Made by a program: the position numbers and the translations under genes. The notes under the pieces were generated by a model. That model did no database searches. It was not told the origin of the DNA and was given only the letters and a program-made list of their open reading frames with translations. From an uncultured Succinivibrio sp. (GTDB lineage: Bacteria; Pseudomonadota; Gammaproteobacteria; Enterobacterales; Succinivibrionaceae), in contig CAAGLL010000001.1 in NCBI GenBank assembly GCA_900770725.1, forward strand, positions 1-37,511: DNA of 37,511 nt. Reading direction: 5' to 3'. Position 1 is the first letter of the stretch. Every line of letters starts with the position of its first letter. Below are positions 1-6,832 of this stretch, piece by piece.

Positions 1-207
1 GCCTTCATCTGCCCGCCTGCCATGCTCGGCGTGACCGGCAACTACAGCGAGGAGCGCCGCGGCAAGTACCGCGAGGGCGGCCATGAGCTCATGATGGACT
101 CAAACGGCGCCCCTGCCGGAATCAGCGTTGCCGACCTTGCCATCGCGATTGCAGACGCTGCCGAGAAGAAGTCCCACCTCCACGACTACTGGACCGTCGC
201 GGACTGA
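1..207 (+). CDS. C-terminal part of an NAD(P)-binding (YwnB-like) oxidoreductase, cut by the window edge
   Basis: An open frame enters from the left edge and ends with TGA at 205-207, giving the last 68 residues of a protein. Motifs such as RRGKYREGG, then ELMMDSNG and ISVADLAIAIADAAE, match what I remember of the C-terminal end of the atypical short-chain NAD(P)H-binding family (YwnB/COG2910), where a G-K-x-R-x-G-G segment is followed by an I-S-x-x-D-Y/L-A helix. The nucleotide-binding Rossmann part lies outside the window, so substrate and cofactor cannot be read. An internal ATG at 22 exists but has no Shine-Dalgarno sequence and would start in the middle of the fold. The gene converges on the MATE gene and is closed by the hairpin at 232-266. 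Family assignment is moderately sure. Confidence 0.6.
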   Translation, partial: AFICPPAMLGVTGNYSEERRGKYREGGHELMMDSNGAPAGISVADLAIAIADAAEKKSHLHDYWTVAD

Positions 208-231
208 CTTGGCGCTTGAGGCTTGAAAGAT

Positions 232-266
232 GCGGAGGCCGGGCAATGCCCGGCCTCCGCTTTTTA
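232..266 (+). terminator. Intrinsic terminator of the oxidoreductase gene
   Basis: A perfect 13-bp stem (232-244 pairs with 248-260) with a three-base loop is followed at once by TTTTT. It lies 24 bases after the stop codon. It may also slow transcripts coming from the MATE gene on the other strand, though the U-tract on that side is poor. Confidence 0.9.
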
Positions 267-296
267 GTGTGCTCGCGCCTTGGCGCTGCCCCCGCC

Positions 297-1721
297 TTAA
301 GCTGCGGCCTGGGGCTTTTTCACGAAGCTGTTCACGCAGTGGCGGTAGAGGAAGTAGAGCAGGAACGAGGTGATGGCCCAGCTTATGGGGTAGGTGATCA
401 TGAGCGCCCCGTAGCTCTGGTGCGAGGGGAAGACCAGCCACACCCAGAGGAGCCTCTCGCCGCAGATGCAGATGAGCGCGGTGAGCGCCGGGGGCAGCGA
501 GTAGCCGTAGCCGCGCATCGAGTCGGAGAGCACCTCGGTGATCGCGTTGATCCCCTGGGGCAGCATCACGAAGGCGATCCTGAGCATCGCGATGTCCACC
601 ACCTCCTGCGAGTCCGTGAAGAACCCCAGCAGCCAGGGGCTGATGGCGCCCACCGAGAAGGAGAGCGCGCAGCACACCCCGAGATCCCAGGCCATGATCA
701 CGCGGGTTACCTTGCGGCAGCGCTCGAGGTTGCCCGCGCCGTAGTTCTGCCCGATGAAGGTGGTCGCGGCCATGCCGAAGGCGTTGACGAAGCAGTAGAC
801 GTTGTTCTCGATGGTGAAGGCCGCGGCCGAGGCGGCCATGGTCTCGGCGCCCAGGCTGTTGATGGCTGCCTGGATCACGAGGTTCGAGGCCGCGAAGACC
901 ATGCCCTGCACGCCTGCGGGCATGCCGATGGCAAACGAGGCCCAGGCCTTGCGCCCATCAAAGCATGAGAGCGCCTTGAGATCGAGCCTGAGGCCGTCAT
1001 GGCGCCTTGCAAGGCGCCACCACAGCCAGGCTGCGCTCAGGGCATAGGAGGCGGCCGTGGAGGCGGCGACGCCGTCCACGCCTGCATCGAAGATCATTAC
1101 CGCCGCGAGGTTGCCCGCGATGTTGAAGGCGGTGGCCACCGCAAGCGCGGCCAGGGGCTCTGCGGTGTTGCCCACGCTCCTGAAGAAGGCCGACTCGAAG
1201 TTGAAAAGCGAGATAAAGGGCATGGCGCAGAAGCACCAGCGCAGATAGGCCTCGGCGCTTGCCTCAGCCTCAGGCGGCACGTCCATCGATCTCGTGATCG
1301 CATCCGCAAGGCACAGCCCGCAGGCCATCACCAGGATCCCCGAGCCGAGCGCGAGCCACACCCCGGTGCCCATGGCGCGGCGGAAGCCCCTGGGATCGCC
1401 CCTGCCCAGGCACCTTGCCATCACCACGTTGGCGCCAAGCGACAGCCCGATGAAGAGGTTGACGATGAGCGCGAGCACCGGGATGTTGTTGCCGACCCCG
1501 GCCATGGCCTCGGGGCCCACGAAGTGCCCGAGCACCAGCACGTCCTCGGCGTTGTAAAGCTGCTGGAGGATCGAGGTCAGGGCCAGCGGCACGGCGAAGG
1601 CCAGGGCCTTGTCCCAGATGGTGCCGTGCAGCATGTCCATGCTGTGGAATTTCCCAGCAAAAGCGCGGAGCTTTCCTGAGAATCCGCTTTGAGAGTCAAT
1701 ATCCGGTCCCATGGCGTTCAT
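297..1721 (-). CDS. MATE family multidrug/toxin exporter (second of a tandem pair)
   Basis: The protein has about 474 residues with the twelve hydrophobic segments and two related halves of MATE cation antiporters, which expel drugs or metabolites across the inner membrane using a Na+ or H+ gradient. Family landmarks are the N-terminal DMLHGTIWDKALAFAVPLAL, followed by LQQLYNAEDVLVLG, and the mid-protein AAAFTIENNVYCFVNAFGMA repeat half. Start choice: GAGGAG (1728-1733) abuts the first ATG at 1727, but stands six bases before the next ATG at 1721, so 1721 is preferred. That Shine-Dalgarno overlaps the stop of the upstream paralogue, so the two are translated as a pair. The sequence is clearly paralogous to the preceding gene along its whole length. 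Substrate unknown. Confidence 0.88.
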   Translation of the reverse strand: MNAMGPDIDSQSGFSGKLRAFAGKFHSMDMLHGTIWDKALAFAVPLALTSILQQLYNAEDVLVLGHFVGPEAMAGVGNNIPVLALIVNLFIGLSLGANVVMARCLGRGDPRGFRRAMGTGVWLALGSGILVMACGLCLADAITRSMDVPPEAEASAEAYLRWCFCAMPFISLFNFESAFFRSVGNTAEPLAALAVATAFNIAGNLAAVMIFDAGVDGVAASTAASYALSAAWLWWRLARRHDGLRLDLKALSCFDGRKAWASFAIGMPAGVQGMVFAASNLVIQAAINSLGAETMAASAAAFTIENNVYCFVNAFGMAATTFIGQNYGAGNLERCRKVTRVIMAWDLGVCCALSFSVGAISPWLLGFFTDSQEVVDIAMLRIAFVMLPQGINAITEVLSDSMRGYGYSLPPALTALICICGERLLWVWLVFPSHQSYGALMITYPISWAITSFLLYFLYRHCVNSFVKKPQAAA

Positions 1722-1731
1722 GGCCATCTCC

Positions 1732-3090
1732 TCACTGCGCCTTTTTGGAAAGGCGCCTTACCAGCATGTAGTACAGGGCGATGATCGGCGGCAGCGTGAC
1801 GGCCCAGGACACCGGGTAGGTGATGAGCAGCGTGCGGAAAGACGGGCTGGCCCTGAAGACCGTGAACACCCAGATCATGCGCTCTCCTACTATGCACACG
1901 AGCGTGGCGATGGCAGGAGGCAGCGACCAGCCGTAGCCGCGCATCGCCCCTGAGAGCACCTCGAAGGGCACGCAGAGTATGTCAAAAAGCTGCACCCATA
2001 TGAGCCTCTGCATCCCAAGCTCGATGACCTCAGGATCGTCCGTGAAGAACCTAAGGAGCCAGGTGCCGCACAGCGCCACGGACGAGCACAGCACCACGGT
2101 GACGATGGAGTCCAGGATCATGCAGTCCCTGACGGCGCGGCGGCAGCGCGCGAGGTTCTGCGCCCCGTAGTTCTGCCCCACGAAGGTCGTGGCGGCCATG
2201 CCGAAGCCTGCGACGAAGCTGTAGACGTTGATCTCGATGGTGAAGGCGGCGGCCGAGGCGGCCATGGTCTGCTCGCCCAGGCTGTTGATGGCCGACTGGA
2301 TCACGAGGTTCGAGACCGAGAAGACCATGCCCTGGATCCCGGCGGGCAGCCCGATGAAGATGATCGCCCGCGCCTTGCGCCACTCGAACGTGCCCTTCTT
2401 TGAAGGGTCGAAGCGCAGCACGCCGCGGTTTCGCACGAGCTTTATGAAGAGGTAGAGCGCGGAGAGCGCGTTGGCCGCGGAAGTGGAGGCCGCGACGCCC
2501 GCGATCCCAAGATCGAGGATCCCGCAGCAGAAGAGATCGGCGCCCAGGTTGAAGGCGCTTGCGAGGATCAGCGCCTTGAGCGGCGTCGCGGTGTCGCCAT
2601 CGGCGCGCAGGAGCGCCGCCTCGAAGTTGAAGAGCGAGAGGAAGGGCATCCCCGCGAGGATCCACGAGAGGTAGGACACCGAGAGCGGCGCCACCTCGGG
2701 CGGGCAGCCTAAAAGCTCGGTGATGGCCCCCGAGAAGGCGATGCCCGGCAGCGCCACGAGCGCCCCGCACAAGAGCGCGAAGTTCAGCGCCGTGTAGACC
2801 GTGAGGTTGGCGTTTTTGAGGTCGCGCATGCCGATGTAGCGCGCGGCGACCACGTTGGCGCCCAGCGACACCCCGACAAAGAGGTTGACGAGGAGCCCGA
2901 TGACCGGGATGTTCGAGCCCAGGGCCGCCATCGCCGCCTCGCCCTCGAAGCGGCCTAACACCATCACGTCGGTGGTGTTGTAGAGCTGCTGGAGCATCGA
3001 GGTGAGCGCAAGCGGGACCGTGAACCACAGGATCTTGTCCCACAGGCTCCCATGGAGCATGTCTATGCCGGTGTGCCGGATCTCAACCAT
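1732..3090 (-). CDS. MATE family multidrug/toxin exporter (first of a tandem pair)
   Basis: The 452-residue protein shows the MATE signature near the N-terminus (DMLHGSLWDKILWFTVPLAL, then LQQLYNTTDVMVLGRFEGE) and the matching second half (AAAFTIEINVYSFVAGFGMA, TTFVGQNYGAQNL). It is an inner-membrane cation-coupled exporter by family. ATG at 3090 is preceded by GAGGG overlapping the folA stop codon, which supports this start. It lies 12 bases after folA and ends four bases before the next MATE start, so folA and both exporters probably share one transcript running from rplU or obgE. The pair looks like a local duplication: the order of motifs and most transmembrane segments are the same. The substrate cannot be inferred. 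Confidence 0.88.
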   Translation of the reverse strand: MVEIRHTGIDMLHGSLWDKILWFTVPLALTSMLQQLYNTTDVMVLGRFEGEAAMAALGSNIPVIGLLVNLFVGVSLGANVVAARYIGMRDLKNANLTVYTALNFALLCGALVALPGIAFSGAITELLGCPPEVAPLSVSYLSWILAGMPFLSLFNFEAALLRADGDTATPLKALILASAFNLGADLFCCGILDLGIAGVAASTSAANALSALYLFIKLVRNRGVLRFDPSKKGTFEWRKARAIIFIGLPAGIQGMVFSVSNLVIQSAINSLGEQTMAASAAAFTIEINVYSFVAGFGMAATTFVGQNYGAQNLARCRRAVRDCMILDSIVTVVLCSSVALCGTWLLRFFTDDPEVIELGMQRLIWVQLFDILCVPFEVLSGAMRGYGWSLPPAIATLVCIVGERMIWVFTVFRASPSFRTLLITYPVSWAVTLPPIIALYYMLVRRLSKKAQ

Positions 3091-3102
3091 GCCAGGCTGC
3101 CC

Positions 3103-3600
3103 TCAGTCTGCGCGCACCCAGGTCTCGTAGGAGTACGGGATCGCGCCGCCGGCGCCTTCCTGCGTGGAGGCAAGGCGGAAATGGAGGCTTTCGCCGCGCC
3201 ACTCGGGGAAGAAGGCGTCGCAGCCCTCGGGATTGAGGCCCACGCGCGTAAGTTCAAGCCTTGAGCAGAGCGGAAGCGCCTCCTCGTAAAGCCGCGCCCC
3301 GCCGATGACCGCAGGCTCAAGCTCGGACTTCGATGCGGCAAGCCCGAGGGCCTCTTCAAGCGTCCTGCGCACTGCGACCCCTTCGGGGGCGCCTTCAAGC
3401 GTGGAGCTTACGACGATGTTGAGCCTGCCTGGAAGCGGCCTGCCGATGGAGAGCCAGGTGCGCCTGCCCATGATCACCGCATGCCCCATGGTCAGGGCCT
3501 TGAAGCGCTTGAGATCCCCGCTTAGGTGCCAGGGGATGGCGCCAGCCCTGCCGATCGCCCGGTTCTCGGCGATCGCCGCGATGATGAAGGGGGCGCTCAT
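3103..3600 (-). CDS. folA: Dihydrofolate reductase
   Basis: 165 residues, the usual size of chromosomal DHFR, which reduces dihydrofolate to tetrahydrofolate with NADPH in the cytoplasm. Visible signatures are the N-terminal IIAAIAENRAIGRAGAIPWH (residues 6-25), the acidic active-site residue D29 in HLSGDLKRFK, the NADPH-binding MGRRTWLSIGRPLPGR, and VIGGARLYEEAL before the C-terminal sheet. The ATG at 3600 overlaps the stop of obgE (ATGA arrangement), so translation is probably coupled to obgE. The usual bacterial Trp-Pro at the pocket is kept. Assignment is firm. Confidence 0.95.
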   Translation of the reverse strand: MSAPFIIAAIAENRAIGRAGAIPWHLSGDLKRFKALTMGHAVIMGRRTWLSIGRPLPGRLNIVVSSTLEGAPEGVAVRRTLEEALGLAASKSELEPAVIGGARLYEEALPLCSRLELTRVGLNPEGCDAFFPEWRGESLHFRLASTQEGAGGAIPYSYETWVRAD

Positions 3601-4760
3601 TTGTGGGTCACCACGATGAACTCAGGGCCGTCGTCATCGCCGCCGTCCCCGTCCTCATCCTTGGGCTTCTCCTTCTTGGGCTCAGGCTCGGTCCAGACGA
3701 ACTCCTCGGCAACCGGCCCTTCAGGCTGCTCCTCGGCGGCCTCCTCTGCCCTCACGCTGTCCACGAGATCCTGCAGCGCGTAGGTGAGCTCCTTGACCCC
3801 CTGGCCGTTTAGAGCCGAGATCATGAAGGTGCGCTCAGGCTTCTCCTCAAGCGCCGCGCAGACCTTCTCGAGCACCGCGCGCGCCTCATCCTCGGAGACG
3901 AGATCGGCCTTGTTGATGGCAAGCCAGCGGGGCTTCTTGTAGAGCTCCTCGGAGTAGGACTTGAGCTCGGCCTCGATGACCTGCGCGTTGCGCGCCGGAT
4001 CCGAGCCGTCGGCGGGCAGGCAGTCCACGAGGTGGACGAGCACGCGGCAGCGCAGCAAGTGCTTTAGGAACTTGATCCCAAGCCCCACGCCCTGCGAGGC
4101 GCCCTCGATGAGCCCCGGGATGTCCTCGATGACGAAGCTGCGGCCCTGGTTGGTGCGCACCACGCCCAGGGAAGGCGTGATGGTCGTGAACGGGTAGTCG
4201 GCGACCTTGGGGCGCGCGGCCGAGACCTGGCGCACCAGCGTGGACTTGCCGGCGTTGGGCAGGCCCAGGAGGCCCACGTCGGAGACCAGCAGCAGCTCGA
4301 GCTTGAGCTGGCGCTTCTCGCCCTTGGCCCCGAGGGTCCTCAGGCGCGGCGCCTGGTTCGTCGAGCTCTTGAAGTGGGTGTTGCCAAAGCCGTGGCGCCC
4401 GCCGCGGGCGACTAAGATCGTGTCGCCCTCGCGCTTGAGGTCGCCCAGGAGCTCTCCCGTGCCCGCGTCGGTTACGCGCGTGCCCACCGGCACCCTGAGC
4501 ACTATGTCCTTGCCCGCGGCGCCGGTGCAGTCCGAGGTGCCGCCGTTCTCGCCGCGCTCTGCCTTGTAGTGCCTGGTGTAGCGGTAGTCGACCAGGGTGT
4601 TCAGGTTGGTGTCAGCCTTGAGGTAGACGCTGCCGCCGTCCCCGCCATCCCCGCCGTCGGGGCCGCCGCGCGGGATGTACTTCTCGCGCCTGAAGCTCAC
4701 GATCCCGCTGCCGCCGTCTCCGGCGTCGGCGCGGATCACCGCCTCGTCAACAAACTTCAT
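3597..4760 (-). CDS. obgE: GTPase Obg/CgtA
   Basis: 387-residue Obg GTPase that acts in large ribosomal subunit assembly and the stringent response. The glycine-rich Obg fold fills residues 1-158 (for example GGPDGGDGGDGG at 32-43). The G domain follows with G1 GLPNAGKS at 166-173, switch TT at 192-193, G3 DIPG at 213-216, G4 NKAD at 283-286 and G5 SAL at 315-317. The tail from 340 on is acidic and charged and ends in PEFIVVTHK, in the style of the acidic ObgE tail. The start ATG at 4760 has GGGAGG about ten bases upstream. The gene follows rpmA after the hairpin at 4817-4838, so it may have read-through or its own promoter. It overlaps folA by four bases. Confidence 0.97.
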   Translation of the reverse strand: MKFVDEAVIRADAGDGGSGIVSFRREKYIPRGGPDGGDGGDGGSVYLKADTNLNTLVDYRYTRHYKAERGENGGTSDCTGAAGKDIVLRVPVGTRVTDAGTGELLGDLKREGDTILVARGGRHGFGNTHFKSSTNQAPRLRTLGAKGEKRQLKLELLLVSDVGLLGLPNAGKSTLVRQVSAARPKVADYPFTTITPSLGVVRTNQGRSFVIEDIPGLIEGASQGVGLGIKFLKHLLRCRVLVHLVDCLPADGSDPARNAQVIEAELKSYSEELYKKPRWLAINKADLVSEDEARAVLEKVCAALEEKPERTFMISALNGQGVKELTYALQDLVDSVRAEEAAEEQPEGPVAEEFVWTEPEPKKEKPKDEDGDGGDDDGPEFIVVTHK

Positions 4761-4808
4761 AGTGGTGCCTCCCTTGCCGGGGCCGCCCTGGGCCGCCCCG
4801 TGTCCTCA

Positions 4809-4840
4809 GACAACAAAGCCCCGCTGCGCAGCGGGGCTGT
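4809..4840 (-). terminator. Intrinsic (partial) terminator between rpmA and obgE
   Basis: A perfect 22-bp palindrome at 4817-4838 (AGCCCCGCTGC and its complement) is followed on the minus strand by TTTGTTGT. It lies about 40 bases after the rpmA stop. The imperfect U-tract suggests partial termination that would lower obgE expression relative to the two ribosomal proteins. Confidence 0.75.
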
Positions 4841-4878
4841 ATCATCCTGTAATCGCTTGTAAAGGTCCCGGCAGAGGG

Positions 4879-5145
4879 TTACTGCTGCTCGGTGGCCTCG
4901 ACCTCGACGAACTTGCGGTTGTACTTGCCGCGGGTCACGAACGAGACCTTGCCGTCAGCCTTGGCGAACAGGGTGTCATCCTTGCCGATGCCGACGTTTG
5001 CGCCGGGGTGGAAGTGGGTGCCGCGCTGGCGGACGATGATGGAGCCTGCGCGAACCTGCTCGCCGGCATAACGCTTGACGCCGAGGCGCTGGGCCTGGGA
5101 ATCGCGGCCGTTGCGGACGGAACCGCCAGCTTTCTTGTGTGCCAT
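4879..5145 (-). CDS. rpmA: 50S ribosomal protein L27
   Basis: 88 residues with the unmistakable L27 N-terminus MAHKKAGGSVRNGRDSQAQR, then KRYAGEQVRAGSIIVRQRGT and the HPGANVGIGKDDTLFA core. L27 sits at the peptidyl transferase centre with its N-terminal tail near the P site. No N-terminal extension of the Firmicutes cleaved type is present, in line with a gammaproteobacterium. Shine-Dalgarno AGGAGAAAGGAA precedes ATG at 5145. It follows rplU by 23 bases in the conserved L21-L27 operon. Confidence 0.98.
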   Translation of the reverse strand: MAHKKAGGSVRNGRDSQAQRLGVKRYAGEQVRAGSIIVRQRGTHFHPGANVGIGKDDTLFAKADGKVSFVTRGKYNRKFVEVEATEQQ

Positions 5146-5168
5146 TTGTTCCTTTCTCCTGGATTAAG

Positions 5169-5480
5169 TTAGCCGGCGATGCCGGTGATCTTCAGATCGG
5201 TGTACCACTGGCGGTGGCCGGTGACCTTCTGATGGTGCTTGCGACGACGGAACTTGACGATCTTGATCTTCTCGCCGCCGTGCGCGCCGAGGATGGTCGC
5301 GGTGACCTTGGCGCCCTCGATGTAAGGGGTGCCAACCTTGATGTTGGTGCCATCAGAAATCAGAAGCACCTTGTCGAGGGTGATCTCAGAGTCCTTCTCG
5401 CCATCGAGAAGCTCAACGCTTACAACGTCGCCCTCAGAGACCTTGTGCTGCTTGCCGCCGCAAAAAATAACTGCGTACAT
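5169..5480 (-). CDS. rplU: 50S ribosomal protein L21
   Basis: Starts at ATG 5480 (MYAVIFCGGKQHKV), with GGAG six bases upstream, giving 103 residues, the E. coli length; a longer frame from a TTG at 5486 is less likely. The C-terminal KFRRRKHHQKVTGHRQWYTD segment, which contacts 23S rRNA, is conserved. First gene of the rplU-rpmA-(obgE-folA-MATE-MATE) run, driven by the promoter at 5570-5598 and preceded by a short leader with a hairpin. Confidence 0.98.
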   Translation of the reverse strand: MYAVIFCGGKQHKVSEGDVVSVELLDGEKDSEITLDKVLLISDGTNIKVGTPYIEGAKVTATILGAHGGEKIKIVKFRRRKHHQKVTGHRQWYTDLKITGIAG

Positions 5481-5498
5481 GCTCAACTCCGGGTTTAT

Positions 5499-5520
5499 TG
5501 CAGGAGTGCTGGCTCCCGCA
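5499..5520 (-). promoter_or_regulatory. Hairpin in the rplU 5' leader
   Basis: In the leader RNA, an 8-bp stem (one G-U pair) with a six-base loop lies 19 bases before the rplU ATG. Ribosomal protein operons often carry leader structures bound by their own product. Here the stem is seen, autoregulation is inference. Confidence 0.4.
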
Positions 5521-5569
5521 GTACGAATTCAAATCAAAAGGTGCCCGCATAGGGCGCTAGTGGGGCAGT

Positions 5570-5598
5570 ATTTTACAGTCAGCAAGGCTCCTTTGCAA
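5570..5598 (-). promoter_or_regulatory. Promoter of rplU-rpmA
   Basis: Minus-strand -35 TTGCAA (5593-5598) and -10 TAAAAT (5570-5575) are separated by exactly 17 bases. A start around 5563 would give a leader of about 80 bases. Within 5487-5841 I found no gene; the rest is the ispB upstream region, where TAGAAT at 5766-5771 is a possible -10 without a good -35. Confidence 0.7.
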
Positions 5599-5841
5599 GG
5601 ATTTATTTGCGCTTTGCAAAAGATCGGGCCTTATTGCGCCAAAACAATGAAGTTGGAGGCGCAGCCCCTGCAAATGAACGGGCTCAAGCCCCAGGCGCCC
5701 TGCCCATTGGGCGCCAGCATCATGGCTGCGGCCGGGGCGGCCAATGGGGCGCGCCTGCTTGATGTTAGAATATGCGCGGACACCAAGGGCGCGGCGCATG
5801 AGGCGCTGCCGCAATTCCGCCCGGCCGGGGGACATGAGCGC

Positions 5842-6813
5842 ATGAACACTAAAGAGGATCTTATCGCACCGCTGATGCGCCGCGTCGAGGAAAAGCTCGC
5901 CGCAACGCTCAAGGGCACGCAGGAGGAGCAGGCCGTCAACGCCATGTGCTCGCAGGTCGTGAAGTCAGGCGGCAAGCGCCTGCGCCCGCGCCTGGCCCTT
6001 CTAAGCTGGCTCTGCCTCGATCCCGCCCCGTCCGAGCAGGCGCTCGAGCGTGCCGTGATCTTCGCGTCCGCGATCGAGCTCCTGCACACGGCGACGCTGA
6101 TCCACGACGACGTCATCGACCGCGCCGACATGCGCCGCGGCAGCCCCACCCTCAACTCCACCGACGGCAACCATGCCGCAGTGCTCGCAGGCGACTACAT
6201 GTTCACGCGCGCCTTCATCGGCTTTAACGAGCTGAACAGCCGTCCGCTGTACTCGGAGATCGTCGCAGCCGTGACCGCCCTGGTCTCAGGCGAGCTCGAC
6301 CAGCTGCGCGAGCAGGGCGACCTCGGGATCGGCCGCAAGAGCTACTACCGCACCATCTACTGCAAGACCGGCGCGCTCTTCTCGGTCTCATGCTGCGGCG
6401 CGGCGCTGTTAAACGGCGCGGACGAGGCCGCAGTCAAGGCGCTGCGCGACTACGGCACGCTCCTAGGCGAGGGCTTCCAGATAGCAGACGACATCCTGGA
6501 CTACAGCGCCTCAAGCCCGGTCACCGGCAAGGACTCAGGCGAGGATCTGGCCGACGGGCGGGTGACGCTCCCGCTCATCATCGCCTTGGAGGAGGCTGGC
6601 GCCGAGCGCGCCAGGCTTGAGGAGGCGGCCAGGGGCAACGATCTTGCTACGGTGAAGGCCTTCATGGAGAAGTGCGGGGCGCTTGAGAAGGCCCAGCAGT
6701 GCGCCGACGAGTCGGCCCGCGCCGCAGTGAAGGCGCTGTCCGCCCTCCCTGACTCCAAGCCACGCCAGGCCCTGGAGGCCCTGGCTGCCGCGGCGGCCCG
6801 CCGCAGCTTCTAA
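5842..6813 (+). CDS. ispB: Octaprenyl diphosphate synthase (polyprenyl synthase)
   Basis: 323 residues, the same length as E. coli IspB, which builds the side-chain precursor of ubiquinone and menaquinone from FPP and IPP. Family motifs are GGKRLRPRL (43-51), the first Asp-rich motif DDVID (89-93) in LIHDDVIDRADMRRG, the FQ-containing second Asp-rich motif FQIADDILDY (212-221), and GKDSGEDLADGRVTLPL. The frame is open far upstream, but the family start is ATG 5842 with GGGGGA eight bases before. It is divergent from rplU, the conserved enterobacterial arrangement. The chain-length-determining residue cannot be judged by eye, so the exact prenyl length is inferred from family only. Confidence 0.95.
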   Translation: MNTKEDLIAPLMRRVEEKLAATLKGTQEEQAVNAMCSQVVKSGGKRLRPRLALLSWLCLDPAPSEQALERAVIFASAIELLHTATLIHDDVIDRADMRRGSPTLNSTDGNHAAVLAGDYMFTRAFIGFNELNSRPLYSEIVAAVTALVSGELDQLREQGDLGIGRKSYYRTIYCKTGALFSVSCCGAALLNGADEAAVKALRDYGTLLGEGFQIADDILDYSASSPVTGKDSGEDLADGRVTLPLIIALEEAGAERARLEEAARGNDLATVKAFMEKCGALEKAQQCADESARAAVKALSALPDSKPRQALEALAAAAARRSF

Positions 6814-6832
6814 GCCTGAGCTGCCAGCGCCG

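Noticed and set aside
3597..3760. Acidic low-complexity tail of Obg as a frameshift or fusion
   Set aside because: Acidic tails are usual in gammaproteobacterial ObgE and the end resembles the E. coli form.
5834..5845. A three-codon mini-ORF (ATG AGC GCA TGA) overlapping the ispB start
   Set aside because: It shares the region of the ribosome binding site, but nothing shows it is translated; such ATG/TGA overlaps arise easily by chance.
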